Positions 1 through 9,171 of a DNA stretch of 64,000 nucleotides are shown one piece after another. Numbering within the stretch: the stretch's first letter is position 1; every line of letters starts with the position of its first letter. The notes under the pieces were generated by a model that saw nothing but the letters and a program-made list of their open reading frames with translations, did no database searches and had not been told where the DNA came from. The DNA is from Ponticaulis koreensis DSM 19734 (GTDB lineage Bacteria > Pseudomonadota > Alphaproteobacteria > Caulobacterales > Hyphomonadaceae): assembly GCF_000420665.1 (NCBI RefSeq), contig NZ_ATVJ01000001.1, positions 1 through 64,000 of the forward strand, written 5' to 3'. Both the position numbers and the translations under genes were made by a program.

Positions 1-3000
1 TTCGCATCCTGCGTCCGGATTACATTGCCACGCGTATCATAAACGTATTCGGTCTCGCCCTGCTCAGCGTCGATCTGTTTCGCAACCCGCCCAAGGTCAT
101 CATACTCGAAGGCCGTTGTAACATCATCCGCAGACGAACCCGGCACCGGACGGTTCACTTCATCATAACTGCCTGTCAGCTGGGTGGCGTATCGTGTCTG
201 GCTCAGAACATTGCCGTTCGCATCATACTCAAACGAGGTCGCATACCCTTCTGCATCCACGCTCAGCTCAACGCGGTCCAGCCGATCATAATACAGGAAG
301 CTCAAACCACCATTCGCATCCTGCGTCCGGATTACATTGCCAAAAGCATTATAGCCGTAAGACGTAACGCCCCCTTCTTCGTTCGTCTCTGTCAGGACCT
401 GACCATTTTTATCAAATGTATAATATATATTCTGTGCTGGTGTTACACCGTCATGCGTCGCCCGATATTTGAGAACCCGGTCAGTATTTCCAAGCCCATC
501 ATAGTAAAACCAGGTTTCCTTATACGTTCCAGTTGCGCTATCTGAAGCGAACTCACGCTCCAGAATTTTACGTCCCGCGGCATCATACGCATAGACCGTC
601 CTAGTTTCATCACGCAGATCACCATAAGACTGAAACTCTTGTTTTTTTTGCCCGTTCGCAAAATACTGAATGTGATTCTGTGTACCGTTTGCATCGTAAA
701 CGCTCGAAATCCGGCCCTGCACATCGTATACATATTGCGTTTCGACAAAACTTCCCTTGCTGGCATTTTCAACTGTTGACGTTGTCCAGCTGGAAGTGGG
801 TGACAATTTAGCACTCCAGCGAATGTCCTTGAGCACGCGGCCCTCAGCATCAACATCGTACTGGGTCACGTAACCATCCGTATCAATCTCAAAACGCGTT
901 TCGCCCTTGGCGTTATAGAACTTGAAAGATTGAAGTGCGCCGGCCGCGTTACTGCCCGCCCAGCTGTTCATGTCATCTATGCTCGGCAGGCTGGTTGTTG
1001 CACGAATGACTGAAAAACGGGTTACAGCACTCACCAGCCCTAACGTGTTGTAATCATATTCAGTCACACCGCCTTGGGCATCAATAGCATAACGGAGCTG
1101 GTTCTTCGAGTTGTATACCGCCCAGCTCGTTCGATCCTCTCCGGAAGACCCAAGCGCGCTAACAGCTGAATGAACATCCTCATAAGCATAAGAGTTCAGA
1201 TTTCCCAACGCTTCAGCGTACTGAACGGTCGACCTCACTACACCAATATTTGTGTTGTTGGCATCACCCCTATAAACGTGCTCCGTCACATAGTTTTCAG
1301 CATCAATCTTGTAACGCAGGGCATTCTTGCCGTCATAGACATAACGTACCCTTGCATCCGCGGACGCATCCTCAGTAAATGACACCAAAAGCTGGCTGAA
1401 CGAGCCGCTCTCCCGCAAACCTACTGACGTCGCGTTCGCAAAGGTAATTTCTTCAACTTTGTTGCCCGATGGCCCATAAACGATTTGCGAGAGATGACCT
1501 TCGCCATTGAGCAACCCGATAACTTTGCCAGAACGATCATAGAAAGTGCGGGTCAGAACATCTTTACTGTCAGAATCCGGCAGATACTGGTCCAGACTGG
1601 CGCTGCCCGCCTCCAGTTCAGTGACCTGTGTTGCGCTTAGTTTGTTATAATAGCGCTTCGTCGAAGCCAGATTACCGGCATAATCATAAGCATAGGCCGT
1701 GACCGATCCATCACCGAGTGAGGTTCGCACAACACGCCCCTGCTTATCATAGGCGCTCCACTCCCAGATATCATAACTATGATCGGACGGGCGAATGTCA
1801 TCAATAGTGAGCGCATTATCAGGATCAGAACTGAGTGTACTCAGATTCACTGTTGAAACTTTATATAAGTATCGCGCCGTTGCGATAACATTACCGTTCC
1901 TGTCATAACGGTATTCAATCAGACTACGGTCATCACGAACTTCCGCCGTCATACGCCCGAGGTTATCATAAAGATAATAAGTCTGATTTCCGGTAGCATC
2001 CTGAGAAATACGTAGCCGGCCATCCTTATCATATTGATAGCTGGAGGCTCCTGCCGCCACATGGCTTCCGCTTTCGGTCGCGCCGATCAGTGCACCAGTC
2101 TTATCATAGGTTGATACAACCGTATAACCTTCCGCGTTCGTCACCGTTGTCGTTGTCGCCGCGTCGTCAAACGTAACTGTAGTTGTGCCACCATTCAAAT
2201 CTGTCGAGCTGATCTGTCGCCCCAGGCCATCATACGCAAACGTCTCGGTTGCAAGCCCAGTGATATATCTGGTCAGAACCCGGCCCGATGTATCGCGCGT
2301 ATAGTTTGACTGTGTATATCCTTCACCCCAGTCATATGTTCCGTCCACATTCAGACCAGCAAAGCTGAGCTCCTGTATCAGCTCACTTTTTACATCATAA
2401 CGTCGTTCAAACAGCTTGCTCTGACTACGATCAGAAAGACTGTCCCTCCACGCATTCATTTCTGTCAGCGAAGGCACAGAACTACCTGATTGGTAGACAT
2501 CGTATGAATACTGGATAGCGAGCCTCAGATCGCCTTTATTACCCCAAGCTCCCCCATCAGATGCCTCGTATCGATACTCTATGACCCGGCCTTCGGGGTC
2601 TATGGTATATCTAACACGGCCCACACCATCATAAACATAACGAGTAATGCTACGTTTTGCTTGGTCAAACGCCGCCAATCGTCCGTTTGGAAGCACCGCA
2701 TATCCGACCGTTTCGGCTGCGTGGGTGATTTCCGAATCCGCAGACGCTTCTTCTTCTGCAAAAAAAACAACTCCCGCCTCATCCGGCATGCCGCGAACAC
2801 GCAAAGAAACAGTGTCTCCTCCTTCCATGGACTGAAATGATGCCAGAAGGCCAAAATCAGTGGATGGCGACATACCCCAGCTTAGCGGTTCATCCGTATC
2901 CCCCACGCCGCCCAACACCGATGCCAGATCTCCGGTCTCTACCGATCCACCAGATTCTATCGCAATCCAGGATACAGTTTCAGCGCCATGCGTGTTGGCA

Positions 3001-4688
3001 GTCGATTGCTGCTCCTGCAACCGAGCAGAAAAGCCAGTCGACGAAAGACTAGAAATTCTGGCGACAACTGCATCCGGGTCATTTGTGGTGGTGACCTGTG
3101 AGAGCAGAATTGGTGCTTGCGCAAAAGTATAGCCAAAACTGAAACCGGCCGTACCGCCTGAAGCCGGTGCCGTGTTGCTCCCCGCAACAATTTTTCTGCC
3201 ATCCGCCAGCACATGTTCTCCGGCAGATACCGCCAACCATGAGACCTGCTCGGAGGCATGACCACCGTCAAGATAATCCCATTCATCGAATTGGTACTCG
3301 AATCCGGTATCTGTGACGTTACGCACCCGAACGCTGCCGGGATCACCTCCATTGGTCGTGGGAGGCCCCATCACAACGATGGCATTTTTTATAGCCGTAG
3401 CAAAACTCACACTTTGCCACCCACTTCCGCTAGCAGATGACGTCAGAGTCCCGACTTCACCGACTGACTCGCCGCGGGTTTCGCGCACAAGATTATTGTT
3501 ACTATCAAAGTGCCGAAACAAAACATTGCCGGCCGCATCCTCGAGCCGAATTCGATTTCCCATCGCATCATAGGAATTGCGCGTTATATTCCCTTCGGCA
3601 TCCGTGATACGCGTGATATTTCCGTCAGCATCATACTCATAGCTGACAGTCTGGTCAGAGATACCCTGTGACGGATTAAGAACTTTGACCTGAGTTAGAC
3701 GGCTTTCGCCATCCATCGTGAAAACGGTAGCTGTTCCATTGGCGTCAGTGATCGTTCTCTGTGTCGCAGAATCATAAGAAATCAGCGTCTCACGAACATT
3801 ACCGGAACCAACTGTTTGCTGTATCGACGTAACCCGATCCGACCCGTCATAGTTCAACTCAAGCAACGACCCGTCAGTCTGACTGATCGTATGAATACGC
3901 TTGGATGCACCATGATAAGTATAGCTCGTCACGTACGTATCGCCGTCGCTGATTGAGCTATCTTCAGGCGACAAATCCGTGGTCACTGATACCAGCCGGT
4001 TGCTTCCGTCATAGCCATATCGCACCCGGGTAAGCGTCTTGGCGGCTCCTCCATTTGCGTAAGTCTCTACCGAAGAAATATTGGCTCCCGACCATGTGTA
4101 TTTTACATATCCGCCATCGTCTGCGATTAGCCTGGAAAGATTGGCCCCCGAATACTCATAGGTAAGGTTGTGCCCGTCAGTATCCGTTCGGGCGGTGATC
4201 CGCCAATTGTCCGTTCCATAGGCCTGATAGGTTTCTGTAGAACGGCTATCGCCATCCGTCCTCGTCCAGACACCTCCTGAAAAAGTGAGCTTGTCATGAA
4301 TGCCGGCCCCGTCGACTGCCCAATAAGCCGTGACTGAATTTTTAGTCCCATATGTATAGGTAATTTCGGTGCCATCTGCGGAGACCCGCTTTACCGAAGA
4401 GTTCGCGACATAATCATAGACGCGCAAATCTGTGCTCTGTCGCCAGTGGTCGCCGTTTTCATCCAGCGCACCCAGACTGTTGTAAGTCCGAGAAATCACC
4501 GCATCATGGCCGCGACCAATCAGGAATTCGTCCCGTCGCGAGATCAACAGATTACCATTCGCCGCATTGAGAGAAACCGTGTCTCCCCCTCTGCCTTGAA
4601 CGCCATTACCGAGAAGCCCACCTACACCGATCTGAACTGCTGAACTTCGCTCCGCGCCGGAACCCAGACCTGTAAAAAAGGCAACCAT
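1..4688 (-). CDS. RHS/YD-repeat giant protein with inserted triple beta-domain (3' partial)
   Basis: The frame is open from an ATG at 4688 (GGGAG about 7 nt upstream) off the left edge, so at least 1562 residues are present and the C-terminus is missing. Most of the protein is tandem YD repeats of the form YxYDxxGxxxxxxDxxG, for example YEYDADGNITRITDAEGN; these build the RHS beta-cocoon that encloses a C-terminal toxin in polymorphic toxins. Residues about 410-675 break the YD pattern with three similar segments, each ending in a HxxExVxWxAxxxG-like motif (HASEQVSWLAVSAG, HGAETVSWIAIESG, HAAETVGYAVLPNG). These resemble H-type-lectin-like beta-sandwich repeats, a recollection not tested here. 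No signal peptide or N-terminal trafficking domain is seen. At the left end a 29-base segment is exactly repeated (1-29 and 313-341, spacing 312 nt = 104 codons), suggesting recent intragenic duplication or recombination. Toxin activity cannot be judged because the tip is outside the window. Confidence 0.9.
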   Translation of the reverse strand, partial: MVAFFTGLGSGAERSSAVQIGVGGLLGNGVQGRGGDTVSLNAANGNLLISRRDEFLIGRGHDAVISRTYNSLGALDENGDHWRQSTDLRVYDYVANSSVKRVSADGTEITYTYGTKNSVTAYWAVDGAGIHDKLTFSGGVWTRTDGDSRSTETYQAYGTDNWRITARTDTDGHNLTYEYSGANLSRLIADDGGYVKYTWSGANISSVETYANGGAAKTLTRVRYGYDGSNRLVSVTTDLSPEDSSISDGDTYVTSYTYHGASKRIHTISQTDGSLLELNYDGSDRVTSIQQTVGSGNVRETLISYDSATQRTITDANGTATVFTMDGESRLTQVKVLNPSQGISDQTVSYEYDADGNITRITDAEGNITRNSYDAMGNRIRLEDAAGNVLFRHFDSNNNLVRETRGESVGEVGTLTSSASGSGWQSVSFATAIKNAIVVMGPPTTNGGDPGSVRVRNVTDTGFEYQFDEWDYLDGGHASEQVSWLAVSAGEHVLADGRKIVAGSNTAPASGGTAGFSFGYTFAQAPILLSQVTTTNDPDAVVARISSLSSTGFSARLQEQQSTANTHGAETVSWIAIESGGSVETGDLASVLGGVGDTDEPLSWGMSPSTDFGLLASFQSMEGGDTVSLRVRGMPDEAGVVFFAEEEASADSEITHAAETVGYAVLPNGRLAAFDQAKRSITRYVYDGVGRVRYTIDPEGRVIEYRYEASDGGAWGNKGDLRLAIQYSYDVYQSGSSVPSLTEMNAWRDSLSDRSQSKLFERRYDVKSELIQELSFAGLNVDGTYDWGEGYTQSNYTRDTSGRVLTRYITGLATETFAYDGLGRQISSTDLNGGTTTVTFDDAATTTTVTNAEGYTVVSTYDKTGALIGATESGSHVAAGASSYQYDKDGRLRISQDATGNQTYYLYDNLGRMTAEVRDDRSLIEYRYDRNGNVIATARYLYKVSTVNLSTLSSDPDNALTIDDIRPSDHSYDIWEWSAYDKQGRVVRTSLGDGSVTAYAYDYAGNLASTKRYYNKLSATQVTELEAGSASLDQYLPDSDSKDVLTRTFYDRSGKVIGLLNGEGHLSQIVYGPSGNKVEEITFANATSVGLRESGSFSQLLVSFTEDASADARVRYVYDGKNALRYKIDAENYVTEHVYRGDANNTNIGVVRSTVQYAEALGNLNSYAYEDVHSAVSALGSSGEDRTSWAVYNSKNQLRYAIDAQGGVTEYDYNTLGLVSAVTRFSVIRATTSLPSIDDMNSWAGSNAAGALQSFKFYNAKGETRFEIDTDGYVTQYDVDAEGRVLKDIRWSAKLSPTSSWTTSTVENASKGSFVETQYVYDVQGRISSVYDANGTQNHIQYFANGQKKQEFQSYGDLRDETRTVYAYDAAGRKILEREFASDSATGTYKETWFYYDGLGNTDRVLKYRATHDGVTPAQNIYYTFDKNGQVLTETNEEGGVTSYGYNAFGNVIRTQDANGGLSFLYYDRLDRVELSVDAEGYATSFEYDANGNVLSQTRYATQLTGSYDEVNRPVPGSSADDVTTAFEYDDLGRVAKQIDAEQGETEYVYDTRGNVIRTQDA

Positions 4689-4967
4689 TATCCGCTCCCG
4701 AATAGACTGTACCGGGCTCTTGAAAGCCCTTCACTTACCCAATCGGCGGATCTGCGAAAAAGTTTAGAAAAATTTTCGATCCACGGTCACTTTTCTTTTT
4801 TTGCAATGCTGACTTCTGTGTTTTGGCTTTCGGCGAGGAAGCGGGCCCCGTTTATTGTCTGCATCAAAGACAACGTTCCGTTGTGCGAAATTTTTCAAAA
4901 ATTTTGCGAAAACCGCTTGTTTAATTGGCTCTACTGGTCTGATGTCCAATAAACAGGGGGAACTGTC

Positions 4968-5234
4968 ATGACGTCGGATCAGGCGCTTTATTTTCTGACC
5001 GAAATGCTTGCCGCCGCGCTTTTCGTCGCCGGCCCAATTCTGCTCGCGACACTGCTCGTTGGCCTTATCGTCAGCGTGATACAGGTGACCACACAAATTC
5101 AGGAAATAACACTCTCGTATGTTCCGAAAATCTTGGCCACGGGCATTCTGCTTGTCGTACTTGGTCCGTGGATGCTTTCAAAATTGACATCGTTCGCGAT
5201 CCTGCTTTATCAGCGCCTGCCAGAGCTCGGCTGA
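4968..5234 (+). CDS. fliQ: Flagellar biosynthesis protein FliQ
   Basis: The protein has 88 residues, the normal FliQ length, with two hydrophobic helices (about residues 12-38 and 50-72) and the family signature around TTQIQEITLSYVPK linking them. FliQ is a small inner-membrane component of the FliPQR export gate of the flagellar type III secretion apparatus. The ATG is preceded by GGGGGA at good spacing. It is the first gene of a plus-strand operon (fliQ, fliR, flhB, flhA, TPR gene) and is divergent from the RHS gene. The 279-nt gap between them is AT-rich and carries two similar stretches (gcgaaaaagtttagaaaaatt and gcgaaatttttcaaaaatttt); I could not assign a promoter class. Confidence 0.95.
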   Translation: MTSDQALYFLTEMLAAALFVAGPILLATLLVGLIVSVIQVTTQIQEITLSYVPKILATGILLVVLGPWMLSKLTSFAILLYQRLPELG

Positions 5235-5248
5235 CCGGACTATCCTCA

Positions 5249-6013
5249 GTGTTTTCTGAAAACTTAATCATTGAAATTCTACTTGTGTCACTGCGCGTCT
5301 CGCCGGTATTGCTGTTCGCTCCGCCGTTCACGCTGCTTCGTATTCCAGTGTTGATCAGGGTTTTTCTGGCGTTGTCACTTGGCGCGTGGTTGAGCAGCGC
5401 ATCACAGTTTTCTCTAGATGTCAGCAGTCTGAATCAGGACTTCGCTGCGGCTATGATTATCTCGGCCGCAGTGAGCGAGTTACTTGTCGGGATCGCGATA
5501 ACTCTCACATTACAGATCGCTTATAGTGCACTCCTGATTGTCGGACGGTCCGTGGACATCCAGGCCGGGTTTGGCCTTGCGCTTTTGGCGGATCCAACCC
5601 TGCGGTCGCAATTGCCTCTCGTCGGTACCATTTTGGCTTACGGTTTCGGTGCGGTCTTTTTCTCAGTTGGCGGCGGGCGCGAACTTCTGGAGATTTGGTG
5701 GCGATCCACGGAGGTTCTGGAAGTTGGCAGTTTCAATGGCGTTCTGCCTATTTTTCCACTCCTCGAGTTTCTTTCCCAGAGCCTGTCTCTGGCGATGGGC
5801 CTCACCGCGGTGGTCATCCTGACATTGTTTCTCATTGATCTGACGGTCGCATTTCTCTCCAGAACACTTCCCCAAATGAACGCTCTGCTCCTTGGATTTC
5901 AAATCAAAACGATAGCCGTTTTATCGACCCTACCCATCGCGCTGGCCTTTAGCCTGACCGTATATCTTCGCCTGATCAGAGGTGGTTTTAGCCTTTCGGA
6001 GGCTTGGTTTTGA
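5249..6013 (+). CDS. fliR: Flagellar biosynthesis protein FliR
   Basis: This is a polytopic membrane protein with six or so hydrophobic segments and FliR features such as RVSPVLLFAPPF near the N-terminus and a C-terminal helix pair. It is the third subunit of the FliPQR export gate. I chose the GTG at 5249, 14 nt after the fliQ stop, giving 254 residues, close to the family norm. The only upstream in-frame ATG (5168) would overlap fliQ by 67 nt and add residues unlike FliR. A recognisable Shine-Dalgarno is lacking for the GTG, so the start may be translationally coupled to fliQ. The stop TGA lies 2 nt before the flhB ATG. Confidence 0.92.
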   Translation: MFSENLIIEILLVSLRVSPVLLFAPPFTLLRIPVLIRVFLALSLGAWLSSASQFSLDVSSLNQDFAAAMIISAAVSELLVGIAITLTLQIAYSALLIVGRSVDIQAGFGLALLADPTLRSQLPLVGTILAYGFGAVFFSVGGGRELLEIWWRSTEVLEVGSFNGVLPIFPLLEFLSQSLSLAMGLTAVVILTLFLIDLTVAFLSRTLPQMNALLLGFQIKTIAVLSTLPIALAFSLTVYLRLIRGGFSLSEAWF

Positions 6014-6015
6014 AC

Positions 6016-7071
6016 ATGGCGGAGACTGAACAGGACAAAACGGAAGAAGCCACCCCATTCAAGCTTAGAAAAGCAAGAGAAAAAGGGCAGATTGCGAAAG
6101 GAACCGATATCGCATTCTTCGGCACGCTGGCTGCTTTGACCCTTTATGTCCTATTCTCAGGACCAGCCATGATGAGCCAGTTCATTGCGCGGATTAAAGA
6201 GGTGTACCTGAAATCAATTTCGTCAGCATCCGGTGGATCGCAGGAAGCCGTTGCTGCCATACGTGATACCTTTGCGCCCGGCCTCATGATCGTCGCGGCC
6301 CTCGGCGCTCTGGTTTTTGCTTTCGTTGTTCTGCTGCAAATCATCCAGATGAAGGGCATGTTGTTTACAGCACACCCACTCAAACCTGATTTCAACCGGG
6401 TAAATCCTGCAAAGGGCCTGAAACGGCTGTTCTCATTTCGAATGCTGAAAGAAGCGATCAAGAACATCATCAAGATGGTCGTTTACTGTGCCACCGCGTT
6501 CCTGATCTGCTGGCATTCCATTCGAGCGCTTGTCCCTACCCTTGTCGATTCGGAATCTCTCATAGCGGCAATGACATTAATCGGAACGAGGCTACTCCTG
6601 CTTTTTGCATTTCTCGCGATGATCTTCGCGATGCTGGACCAGGTCATCGTCCGTCAAGAGTTCCGAAAACAGATGCGAATGTCGAAGTCGGAAGTGAAGC
6701 GAGAACACAAAGACCGTGAAGGTGAGCCTCGAATAAAGCAGAAACGCAAGCAAATGCACAAAGAATTCACCAAACAAACGAAGGATCTCGGAAAACTGCC
6801 GGGTTCAGATTTGCTGATTGTGAATCCAACTCATGTTGCAGTCGGGCTTAGGTATGAACCTGATAAGATGGAGACGCCAGAGCTCACCACGAAGGGCAGA
6901 AATCGCTATGCCGCGATTCTTCGAGAGCGCGCCGTGGTTTTGGGCATTCCCATTATACAAAACGCCCCTCTTGCAAGAGCGCTTTACAAGCACGGCTCCA
7001 CCGGCCACGCAATCCCGACCGACACCTTCCGTGAGGTCGCAAAAGCCTACATTTTCCTTCGAAATCAATAA
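6016..7071 (+). CDS. flhB: Flagellar biosynthesis protein FlhB (autocleaving export switch)
   Basis: The N-terminal cytoplasmic segment MAETEQDKTEEATPFKLRKA and following four hydrophobic helices are typical FlhB. The cytoplasmic domain carries the self-cleaving NPTH tetrapeptide (in LLIVNPTHVAVGL) near residue 270. Cleavage there switches export from rod/hook to later substrates in known systems. Length is 351 residues from ATG 6016; a TTG at 6004 would overlap fliR and is less likely. GGAGG lies 13 nt before the ATG, a longer spacing than usual. A preserved NPTH implies the specificity switch is functional, which matters because no filament gene is present in the window. Confidence 0.96.
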   Translation: MAETEQDKTEEATPFKLRKAREKGQIAKGTDIAFFGTLAALTLYVLFSGPAMMSQFIARIKEVYLKSISSASGGSQEAVAAIRDTFAPGLMIVAALGALVFAFVVLLQIIQMKGMLFTAHPLKPDFNRVNPAKGLKRLFSFRMLKEAIKNIIKMVVYCATAFLICWHSIRALVPTLVDSESLIAAMTLIGTRLLLLFAFLAMIFAMLDQVIVRQEFRKQMRMSKSEVKREHKDREGEPRIKQKRKQMHKEFTKQTKDLGKLPGSDLLIVNPTHVAVGLRYEPDKMETPELTTKGRNRYAAILRERAVVLGIPIIQNAPLARALYKHGSTGHAIPTDTFREVAKAYIFLRNQ

Positions 7072-7090
7072 CAAACAGTCAGATTTATCC

Positions 7091-9115
7091 ATGCTGGAAT
7101 TTTTGAGAAACAACCGAGACCTTGCGCTGATTGGTACCGTTATTGTTATTTTGATGGTACTTTTCGCTCCTATACCTCCGGTTTTACTTGATCTCGCGAT
7201 CATCGTGAACCTTGGGTTCGGACTCACAATTTTGCTCCTCACTTTTTATGTGAAAAAGCCAATTGATTTCTCGACATTTCCATCGCTACTCCTCATTACA
7301 ACGCTGTTGAGATTATCGCTAAACGTTGCCGCGACACGCCTCATTTTGACAGGAGCTGATGCTGGCGAGGTTATCGGGTCGATAGGCGCTTTTGCCGTCT
7401 CCGGCAATTTTGTTGTCGGACTTGTCGTATTCCTGATTCTGATTGTTGTTCAGTATGTTGTAGTCACTTCCGGTGCTCAGCGCGTTTCAGAGGTTGCCGC
7501 CCGGTTCACTCTGGATTCTATGCCGGGACAACAGATGAGTATTGATGCCGATCTCAATATGGGACTCATCGACCCCAAGGAGGCGATCCGCCGACGAGAA
7601 GCGCTTGAAAAGCAGGCAGCGTTTTATGGCTCAATGGATGGTGCCAGCAAATTTGTGAAGGGCGATGCAATTGCCGGCGTGATCATCATCTTGATCGATA
7701 TAATTGCGGGCTGGATCATAGGCGTAGCCCAGATGGGAATGGATTGGGATGAGGCGCTACGAACTTTCTCCCTTCTGACCATAGGCGACGGGATCGCGAC
7801 CCAAATTCCGGCGTTAGTGATTGCTATTGCGACGGGTATTATCGTTACTCGTTCATCGGCCGACAGAGAATTAAGCACCGAAGTGTTCAAACAGCTTCTC
7901 TCTGTTCGTCGTATTCCATTGGTTGTCGGCTCGATTTTGCTTGTCATGCTTTTGCTTCCCGGCATGCCTAAATGGCCGATCCTCATCATTCTTGCGTTGT
8001 TCGGATATGCTTGGCTACACATCCGCGACACTGCAGAGGCCGACCAAGACCTTACGGCCTCCGATGAGGCGGAAGGAGAGACAACTGAGACTCTGACGAA
8101 GTCGTTTCCAGCGATCGAAATTGCGTTGGGTGTAAACATCGCTGAGGCTTGGGCGGATAAGCGGGTTCAACTTCTGGAACGCTTGGCTAATTTACGCGAC
8201 TCACATGCAAATCAGACGGGTTTAAGCCTTCCAAAAGCCGTATTCATAGATGACAAGTCGCTGAAACCTGACGAATATCAGATTCGGATATTTGGAACGG
8301 CTTATTCTGACGCTGAATTGTTTCCAGATCAGTTCCTAGCGATCCGGTCAGATAAATCGACGGACGGTCTTTCCGGCAAAGAAACACGCGACGCGGCCTT
8401 CGGCCTGCCAGCGGTCTGGATCGATCAATCGACCGAAAGCTTCGCTAGGGAAAAGAAGTACTCAGTTATCGATCCCGTGACCGTTCTTATAACGCATTTG
8501 AGTGAGATTATCAGAATTAATTCTGATGCCCTGCTGACCCGCGCCACAACCACCCGACTTTTGGAGGAAGTTCGAGAACGACAAAGTGGACTTGTGGAAG
8601 AATTGCTGCCAAATCTGCTTACTGTTTCAGATGTTCAGAAGGTTCTGAAGAATCTGCTGCGAGAAGGCGTCTCAATCGAAAACATTGATCAGATTGTTGA
8701 ACACCTCGTCGATCTGGCCCGTCAGGAAAAGAGCTCCATTTTTCTGACTGAGGCTATCCGCCAGCGGATGGGACTTTCCATTTGCAATTCATTGAAGAAC
8801 GGCCACAAAGAACTTGCCGTCCTCAGCCTGGATCCAAAAATCGAGAACCAAATCAAATCTGCAATGGCGAACACCAATGCAGAACCGCTTTTCGCTGTCG
8901 ACCCGTCGCTCACGCAAAAGCTGATCGAAACACTTGCATCTCTTTCTACTCGCATGCACGGGCAGGGAAGAACCCCTGTGCTTCTATGCGGCGCTGAAAT
9001 CCGACGTCATGTTCGTTCTCTCACCGAACGGAGCGTGCCGCAATTGTCGATACTTTCAATCGCCGAAATACCAAAAACGATAGAGTTGAGTTCCTTTGAT
9101 GTTGTTCGCGTTTAG
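7091..9115 (+). CDS. flhA: Flagellar biosynthesis protein FlhA
   Basis: The protein has 674 residues: about eight N-terminal membrane helices (to about residue 320) containing the conserved FHIPEP-type cytoplasmic loop region (PGQQMSIDADLNMGLID, then RRREALEKQAAFYGSMDGASKF), followed by a soluble C-terminal ring domain. FlhA forms the nonameric export gate that accepts substrates and chaperones. ATG 7091 gives a normal-length N-terminus (MLEFLRNNRDLALIG). The longer open frame reaching into flhB would add about 86 unrelated residues and is rejected. The gene starts 20 nt after the flhB stop in the same operon. Confidence 0.96.
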   Translation: MLEFLRNNRDLALIGTVIVILMVLFAPIPPVLLDLAIIVNLGFGLTILLLTFYVKKPIDFSTFPSLLLITTLLRLSLNVAATRLILTGADAGEVIGSIGAFAVSGNFVVGLVVFLILIVVQYVVVTSGAQRVSEVAARFTLDSMPGQQMSIDADLNMGLIDPKEAIRRREALEKQAAFYGSMDGASKFVKGDAIAGVIIILIDIIAGWIIGVAQMGMDWDEALRTFSLLTIGDGIATQIPALVIAIATGIIVTRSSADRELSTEVFKQLLSVRRIPLVVGSILLVMLLLPGMPKWPILIILALFGYAWLHIRDTAEADQDLTASDEAEGETTETLTKSFPAIEIALGVNIAEAWADKRVQLLERLANLRDSHANQTGLSLPKAVFIDDKSLKPDEYQIRIFGTAYSDAELFPDQFLAIRSDKSTDGLSGKETRDAAFGLPAVWIDQSTESFAREKKYSVIDPVTVLITHLSEIIRINSDALLTRATTTRLLEEVRERQSGLVEELLPNLLTVSDVQKVLKNLLREGVSIENIDQIVEHLVDLARQEKSSIFLTEAIRQRMGLSICNSLKNGHKELAVLSLDPKIENQIKSAMANTNAEPLFAVDPSLTQKLIETLASLSTRMHGQGRTPVLLCGAEIRRHVRSLTERSVPQLSILSIAEIPKTIELSSFDVVRV

Positions 9116-9171
9116 CGTATCTTCCTCTCGAAATGCACCGATATCGTTGAAAACCAGGACAAGTCAGTCTG

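Noticed and set aside
4689-4967. Sigma28 or sigma54 promoter ahead of fliQ
   Set aside because: No adequate -24/-12 or TAAA-N15-GCCGATAA match was found by eye; only AT-rich tracts are present.
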